From Lewinellaceae bacterium (GTDB lineage Bacteria; Bacteroidota; Bacteroidia; Chitinophagales; Saprospiraceae): 64,000 nucleotides of DNA. The stretch is taken from assembly GCA_020636005.1 (NCBI GenBank), contig JACJYR010000007.1:78839-142838 (forward strand), read 5' to 3'. The translations under genes were made by a program, and so were the position numbers. Under the pieces are notes generated by a model. The model was not told where the DNA came from, searched no databases, and saw only the letters and a list, made by a program, of their open reading frames with translations. This document shows positions 60,103-64,000 of the stretch, piece by piece. The first letter of the stretch is position 1. Each line of letters starts with the position of its first letter.

Positions 60103-60602
60103 TGCGGTTGGCCGTTACGGATGCGAACATTTTCATTGACCTTATCAAGCTGGACTTGGTGGCGCACCTGTTCGTTATCGAACTGGAGATTTTCACGACG
60201 GCTGAAGTGTTAGAGGAACTGAACGACCACCAAACGGAGGTGCTCAATGGGTTTCATAGGGAAGGCCTACTTTCCATACATGTTTTGACGAACGACCAGC
60301 ATAAGGCGGTCGGGGCATTAAAAATCCATGTTGGCTTATCCTATACAGACCGGACGGTTATCGTTCTTGCGAAAGTGTTAGGGGCTATCGTGGTGACAGG
60401 GGATGGGGCCATGCGGAGGTTTTGCGGCGCTCAGAAATTGGAGGTTAGGGGCATTTTGTGGCTATTCGATTGCTTTTTACAATTCCAATGTATCAGTCAC
60501 GCCATAGCGGTTGAGAAAATGGAGGGGCTGATGCGGATAAATAATAGGTTGCCGGTGGAGGAGTGTTTGGAACGGCTAAAAAAGTGGCGAGGAGGAACAT
60601 AG
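60102..60602 (+). CDS. PIN-domain-like protein, probable toxin partner of the XRE-ImmA gene
   Basis: 166 residues. PIN features are MRLAVTDANIFIDLIKLDLV (first catalytic Asp), an acidic helix (TTAEVLEELNDH), LSYTDRTVIVLAKVLGAIVV and TGDGAMRRF, giving the acidic residues of an RNase site. The ATG shares its A with the TGA of the preceding gene, so the two are translationally coupled. XRE-ImmA plus PIN is a known type II toxin-antitoxin-like arrangement. The family is divergent, so a nuclease role is likely but not certain. Confidence 0.75.
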   Translation: MRLAVTDANIFIDLIKLDLVAHLFVIELEIFTTAEVLEELNDHQTEVLNGFHREGLLSIHVLTNDQHKAVGALKIHVGLSYTDRTVIVLAKVLGAIVVTGDGAMRRFCGAQKLEVRGILWLFDCFLQFQCISHAIAVEKMEGLMRINNRLPVEECLERLKKWRGGT

Positions 60603-60606
60603 GCCA

Positions 60607-61098
60607 CTAATTTTCCTCTGCAATATTTGGAGTCCTTTTTTCAGAATTGAGATAATCCCTAACAACATCTCCAGGGTTTAGGATCGGAATGTAAAAATCT
60701 CCTTGAAATTTTCCAACCGTCCTCAGCGCAATCATACCACGCATCGTGCTGATGGCAATTCCCGTCAGGATTGCGAGAAATTCTTCTGGGAGCTTCACCT
60801 CATTGTTGGTCAGGTCAAGGAACTGTTTTAGGTCTTGGATCTCGTATTCGACCAACCCTAAAAACTTCAAAAGGATTTCATTCATTTTCTCCTGGTCATA
60901 AACGTACAAGACTTCTACTATCACAGAAAATGTGTCACTCTTCAGGTTCCAGGAATAATCGAAGGTAAAACCATAACCCAACTTTTCTTCCTCAAAATCA
61001 TCAGCGATTTCCGCCAAGACCATTGGGATAAAAAGTTCCAATTCCTGGATGTCAATTATCCGGTAGTTGATGGATTCCAATTTACTTTTTTTGGCCAT
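60607..61098 (-). CDS. SecB-like chaperone of a toxin-antitoxin-chaperone module
   Basis: 163 residues. The C-terminal half shows the SecB-like pattern AILTGIAISTMRGMIALRT followed by FYIPILNPGDVV (compare SecB TRGxF and LxPxNF), and the N-terminal part has the edge strands NYRIIDIQELELFIPMVLAE. Stand-alone SecB-like proteins encoded after an antitoxin act as dedicated chaperones in TAC modules, e.g. Rv1957 in Mycobacterium tuberculosis. It starts 4 bases after the stop of the HigA-like gene. The identity rests on motif and operon position; sequence similarity to SecB itself is low. Confidence 0.65.
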   Translation of the reverse strand: MAKKSKLESINYRIIDIQELELFIPMVLAEIADDFEEEKLGYGFTFDYSWNLKSDTFSVIVEVLYVYDQEKMNEILLKFLGLVEYEIQDLKQFLDLTNNEVKLPEEFLAILTGIAISTMRGMIALRTVGKFQGDFYIPILNPGDVVRDYLNSEKRTPNIAEEN

Positions 61099-61102
61099 TG
61101 GG

Positions 61103-61591
61103 CTAAGCTGTTTTGAGTTGGCGCAGGGGCGGGTTAAAGTAGTAAACCGGCCGGTTCATTTCCCATTGTCCTTCATCCCCGCTCGTGGTCGGATTCGGCA
61201 AATGCTGCTTTTTAGTAGTCCTTGAAAGTTGTTTATTAATCATTGCGCCATGTTTTACGTGGATAGTGAACGGCGCACGGCGCACATACTCAGACTTCCT
61301 TCGCACCATTCCTTTAGATTCCTTTACGGCCACTTCTTGCAAGTCCTCAAACTCAAGGACAGGGGCTTTTCCTATGGCAAGGGAAAGTTCGATCAGCTTT
61401 GACAGGCGATGGTTGAATTCACCGCTCATCAACTGGGTGACATAGCCCTTGCTCACGCCCAAACGATCTGCAAACTGGGTACGGGTCATCTTGTTTTCAG
61501 CAAGGTAATCTTCAACAGCATTGTAAAGGTCATTTTGGATTTTGGTCATCCAATAGGTGTCGGTCTGGAGGAGTTCCTGATAGGTTTTCAT
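61103..61591 (-). CDS. HigA-like antitoxin with long C-terminal tail
   Basis: 162 residues from MKTYQELLQTDTYWMTKIQN. An XRE/HigA helix-turn-helix (MTRTQFADRLGVSKGYVTQL) lies at about 35-55. After ~75 residues comes a polar, proline-containing tail (RTTKKQHLPNPTTSGDEGQW ... NRPVYYFNPPLRQLKTA), longer than simple HigA proteins. In TAC systems the antitoxin's extra C-terminal segment is a chaperone-addiction region bound by the SecB-like protein; this tail is the natural candidate. It is the middle gene of toxin, antitoxin, chaperone on the minus strand. Confidence 0.75.
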   Translation of the reverse strand: MKTYQELLQTDTYWMTKIQNDLYNAVEDYLAENKMTRTQFADRLGVSKGYVTQLMSGEFNHRLSKLIELSLAIGKAPVLEFEDLQEVAVKESKGMVRRKSEYVRRAPFTIHVKHGAMINKQLSRTTKKQHLPNPTTSGDEGQWEMNRPVYYFNPPLRQLKTA

Positions 61592-61619
61592 GCGATAAAT
61601 GGTTAATGTCAAACGTTTC

Positions 61620-62030
61620 TCAGCCTTTCGAGGCAAAATATGCGAGCTTGATTTCCCGCATTTTTGCTATTGCTTTTGACGGCTTATTCTCTTTTTTCTT
61701 TTTAAGTTCTCCCAAAACAATGATTTTACCTTCCTCATCTTCAAATAGATAGACACGCAGCCTATGCGCCCTTATTTCGTAATCTTTGTGAGGGTCACCT
61801 TTTTTGCGGTGCTTTAACTCCTGAAACCAATCGGTAGGGACTCTTGTGCCCAGTGAAATTTGGACTATAATAGATTGAATTTTGTCAAGGCTTTTCGCCT
61901 GACTTCCTGATTTTTCCATTTCCTGACAAAAGTCATCGAATGGACATGCCCCGTCTATTAACAGCTTGAAGAAAGGCTCAACGGGGTGGGGAGGCAACCC
62001 TTCTATATTAACAAGGGCAAAATTAGGCAT
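61620..62030 (-). CDS. HigB/RelE-like toxin
   Basis: 136 residues. The C-terminal half fits the RelE/HigB fold: YEIRAHRLRVYLFEDEEGKI, IVLGELKKKKENKPSKAIAK, MREIKLAYF. The pattern of an Arg-rich strand followed by the KK helix is typical of ribosome-dependent mRNA interferases of the HigB type. The N-terminal ~60 residues are longer than usual. It is the first gene of the TAC operon; a perfect dyad lies 4 bases upstream of its ATG. It is toxin-first, as in HigBA families. Confidence 0.7.
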   Translation of the reverse strand: MPNFALVNIEGLPPHPVEPFFKLLIDGACPFDDFCQEMEKSGSQAKSLDKIQSIIVQISLGTRVPTDWFQELKHRKKGDPHKDYEIRAHRLRVYLFEDEEGKIIVLGELKKKKENKPSKAIAKMREIKLAYFASKG

Positions 62031-62033
62031 ATT

Positions 62034-62051
62034 GTTTAGTTATTACTAAAC
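62034..62051. promoter_or_regulatory. Palindrome at the start of the TAC operon, candidate HigA operator
   Basis: GTTTAGTTATTACTAAAC has perfect 7-bp arms (GTTTAGT / ACTAAAC) around TATT and lies 4 bases upstream of the toxin start codon. HigA-type antitoxins repress their own operons through such dyads. Position and symmetry are the only evidence. Confidence 0.55.
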
Positions 62052-62178
62052 TTTTGATTGACTTTAAGTAAAAATTACGCCAAACTGACAATCAACAACC
62101 AAAATTGATGGCTCGAAGACAACATAGGCAAGTAATTTCTATCGGGTTTATTTCTAATTAGTGGCAAAACTAATATAT

Positions 62179-62784
62179 CTATTGGGGATGCACAAAACTT
62201 AGGATTTCCCCTTCCAAATTCCCCACCTCCATCTCCTTCCGCATCACCCCCAACTCCGCCTCCAACAGCGCCTTCTGCCTCGGCAGAAACTGCTGGGGTG
62301 AAATCTTCGCTTCGTCGTAGTCGGCCTGGATGAGCAGGAAAAACTGGCGGTCAATGTCCAGCACACGGCGCATGGTTTCCAGTTCCAGCAGGAGGAGGGC
62401 GTGGCGATGGAGCAGGCGGTCGAGATCGCCATGGGCTTTTTCGCGTTCCAATGCCGCGTTGGCCGCGATGCTTTCGCGTTTTGCGCGGACGTCGCGCTGG
62501 CGGTGGCGGGCGATAAGCACCTGCGAGAGCGAGAAGGAGACGGTTGGGCGCGGTTCGTTGTTGAAACGGAAACTGCCATCACTGCCACCCTTGGCAATGG
62601 GCGTGTAGCCGATGCCGACTGAGGGGAGGTAATGGAGCCAATTGCCTTTCTTGGAGGCGTCGAACTCGGCGAGCTGGGCTTCGAGCTGGCGGTCGAGGAA
62701 GGTGCCGAGGGCCTGGTGCAACTGGTCAGCCGGTGGCAGGGTGTCGGCAAGTTGCAGGTGGACGATAAGGAGGAGGAGTTTCAT
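62179..62784 (-). CDS. Exported coiled-coil protein, TolC-like in pattern
   Basis: 201 residues from MKLLLLIVHLQLADTLPPAD, a short signal-like start; the frame is open further upstream but that part reads through the neighbouring gene. The rest is amphipathic helix (HQALGTFLDRQLEAQLAEFD, RHRQRDVRAKRESIAANAAL, LLHRHALLLLELETMRRVLD) with a short beta-like part (YLPSVGIGYTPIAKGG, RPTVSFSLSQVL) recalling half of a TolC protomer. It is 11 bases downstream of the YdjM-type gene on the same strand, so they form an operon. Function unknown; perhaps part of an envelope complex of a mobile element. Confidence 0.5.
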   Translation of the reverse strand: MKLLLLIVHLQLADTLPPADQLHQALGTFLDRQLEAQLAEFDASKKGNWLHYLPSVGIGYTPIAKGGSDGSFRFNNEPRPTVSFSLSQVLIARHRQRDVRAKRESIAANAALEREKAHGDLDRLLHRHALLLLELETMRRVLDIDRQFFLLIQADYDEAKISPQQFLPRQKALLEAELGVMRKEMEVGNLEGEILSFVHPQ

Positions 62785-62795
62785 GGATTTACGGT

Positions 62796-64000
62796 TTAGC
62801 GATTCAGGTTCCCTTCGGGAATGACAAGGTTGACATAGCGGACAGTGCCGTTGAAGCGGAGCCCTTGCATTTGCCCTGTCCCCTGTCGGCGTTTCAGTTC
62901 GAGGGCCTGGTGTTTGGCCTCGTTGCGCAGGGCGGCTTCCTTCTCGATTTTGCGGATCTGGTTTTGGAGTTCCTCTATTTGGGTGTGGTCGGATTTCGGC
63001 GGTTTGATGGCTTCGAGTTCCTTGATTTGAGTGTGCAGTTCCTGGCGCTGGAGCGGGTCGTCGGTGGCAAGGTACTGGCGGTGGAACTGGGCGGTTTCCG
63101 ATTGGGTGGCCTCCCAAGATTTCAGTTCTGCTGCCTGCTCCCGGCGGAGGATGGCGATTTTTTGTTGCAACAGTTCAATTTGCGGGAGGTGGCCAAGATC
63201 GGGCAGCAGGGTATCCAAGTAGATCCCCTGCGACGGTGACAAGGCAAAAAATGGGGGTACGTCCAGGTATTTCCCATCGTAACCAGTCACGGTTTTCGGG
63301 AAGTCGTTTTGACCAGTCACCTGAAAGGGATGGTTGGCCCGTACTTCCAGCGAGAGGATGGTCTTGTCAAAAAGCAGACAGTTCAAGCTGTCCATGGGGA
63401 TGTTTACAAAATCAAGGTGATGGATATCGAGCCGTTGGCCTGTATGTGTCGGATAGACCTTTTTGATGTTCATTTTGCCGCTTTCCAGCAACCGCCACTC
63501 CCCTACCCCAGCCCTCTCCCGGCCTCTCCCTTCTGCGGACGGGGTTTGCAACAATGCCGCTTTGGAAAGGCTGCTCTCGATACAATAGCCCGAACCCGAT
63601 ATTTCGGATGTGCCCTCGATATACACATAGTCCACCTTCAGCAGGTCGGTGGAGCGCCGGAACTCGCTGTGCAGGTGTTCGAGGGTGGCAAATACCCGGT
63701 TGTAGGTCGTCCAAAAACCGTTCTGGAACAGCCCTAGGGAATACAGGCTGACGCCCCACGCCAGGAACACGCTGAAGGCCATCGCTTCCCGGCGGTAGTC
63801 CCCTACCCTGATCCTCGCATCGGGGTTGCCAATGAGGACGAAAGGGTTTTTCATAAATGGATAGAGCAAGGGCACCCCCTGTAAGGTACACATATCGAAC
63901 AGCAGGTGCGACCAGTAGGAAAGGCAGAACACCACCGATACCCGGTAGCTGCCGAAGTAGGTTTTTTCGATGAAACTGACCAGCAGCGTCAGTACGATGA
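62796..64000 (-). CDS. YdjM-type membrane protein with long coiled-coil tail, 5' end outside window
   Basis: The frame is open to the right edge (about 400 residues visible), so the N-terminus is missing. The visible start SYRVSVVFCLSYWSHLLFDM followed by QGVPLLYPFMKNPFVL is the second half of the YdjM/DUF457 membrane domain (SHLLxD and PLLxPF motifs). A soluble middle follows, then a coiled coil (LLQQKIAILRREQAAELKSW, HTQIKELEAIKP, EELQNQIRKIEKEAALRNEA) near the C-terminus. A GC-rich segment around 63494-63548 encodes SAEGRGRERAGVGEW and may be an in-frame insertion. It is paired with the downstream coiled-coil gene. Confidence 0.7.
   Translation of the reverse strand, partial: IVLTLLVSFIEKTYFGSYRVSVVFCLSYWSHLLFDMCTLQGVPLLYPFMKNPFVLIGNPDARIRVGDYRREAMAFSVFLAWGVSLYSLGLFQNGFWTTYNRVFATLEHLHSEFRRSTDLLKVDYVYIEGTSEISGSGYCIESSLSKAALLQTPSAEGRGRERAGVGEWRLLESGKMNIKKVYPTHTGQRLDIHHLDFVNIPMDSLNCLLFDKTILSLEVRANHPFQVTGQNDFPKTVTGYDGKYLDVPPFFALSPSQGIYLDTLLPDLGHLPQIELLQQKIAILRREQAAELKSWEATQSETAQFHRQYLATDDPLQRQELHTQIKELEAIKPPKSDHTQIEELQNQIRKIEKEAALRNEAKHQALELKRRQGTGQMQGLRFNGTVRYVNLVIPEGNLNR

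Noticed and set aside
1..64000. CRISPR arrays, tRNA or rRNA genes, insertion sequences
   Set aside because: No regularly spaced repeats, no tRNA-like cloverleaf sequences and no transposase-like proteins were found by reading both strands.

Overview
The window looks like chromosomal DNA of a member of the Bacteroidota, most likely a Saprospiria/Lewinella-type bacterium. The evidence is: several secreted proteins end in type IX secretion (T9SS) C-terminal sorting domains; possible promoters carry the TAnnTTTG -7 element rather than E. coli boxes; Shine-Dalgarno sequences are mostly absent; and the heavy-metal operons are of Bacteroidota type (DUF6660-like leader protein, CusA fused to TolC, metal-linked PII protein). 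This placement is inferred from gene content. No rRNA, tRNA, transposase, integrase or CRISPR array was seen.

Layout. 1-9.5 kb: end of a copper-chaperone-like HMA protein, a T9SS remnant, an arsenic operon on the minus strand (arsR, phosphatase-type arsenate reductase, ACR3 efflux), and a plus-strand efflux operon (DUF6660-like, CusA-TolC fusion broken by five single-base frameshifts, CusB, PII-like). 9.5-17.6 kb: exported and regulatory genes (YceI-like, small His-rich lipoprotein, T9SS agmatine/peptidylarginine deiminase, two paralogous T9SS proteins, a tandemly duplicated lipoprotein, HD-domain protein, Crp/Fnr regulator, T9SS M28 peptidase). 17.6-21.2 kb: a P1B-4-like metal ATPase overlapping a YdjM-type membrane protein. 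21.2-29.7 kb: an unknown 587-residue protein and a second heavy-metal efflux operon (His-rich protein, CzcB, CzcA, CzcC).

29.9-33.3 kb is a two-gene cassette (a DUF4209-like protein with an RN-x3-H motif, plus an unknown partner) lying between two direct copies of a highly structured repeat of about 215 bp. 33.4-38.8 kb resembles a plasmid/ICE accessory module (DUF6166, ArdC, PD-(D/E)XK nuclease, SLOG protein, HTH protein).

38.8-58.7 kb is a nearly continuous minus-strand defence island. In transcription order it holds a ubiquitin-like system (Ubl-E2 fusion, JAMM-E1 fusion, DUF6527), an AAA ATPase with a subtilase, a large SIR2 protein followed by a HEPN-like protein, a CHAT protease / membrane protein / TPR operon, and a complete Gabija pair (GajA, GajB). 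59-62 kb holds an XRE-ImmA/PIN pair and a three-gene toxin-antitoxin-chaperone (HigB-HigA-SecB-like) module. The last 2 kb carries a coiled-coil TolC-like protein and the 3' part of another YdjM-type membrane protein.

Most interesting items: (i) the CHAT/TM/TPR operon, in which a normally single TPR-CHAT chain appears cut exactly at the linker/CHAT junction, with the halves encoded in reverse order around a membrane protein; (ii) the repeat-flanked DUF4209 cassette; (iii) the Ubl/E2/E1-JAMM module next to AAA-subtilase, in which the E2-like domain has no cysteine; (iv) the SIR2 + HEPN pair; (v) the TAC module with a palindrome at its start; and (vi) five clustered homopolymer deletions in one efflux gene.
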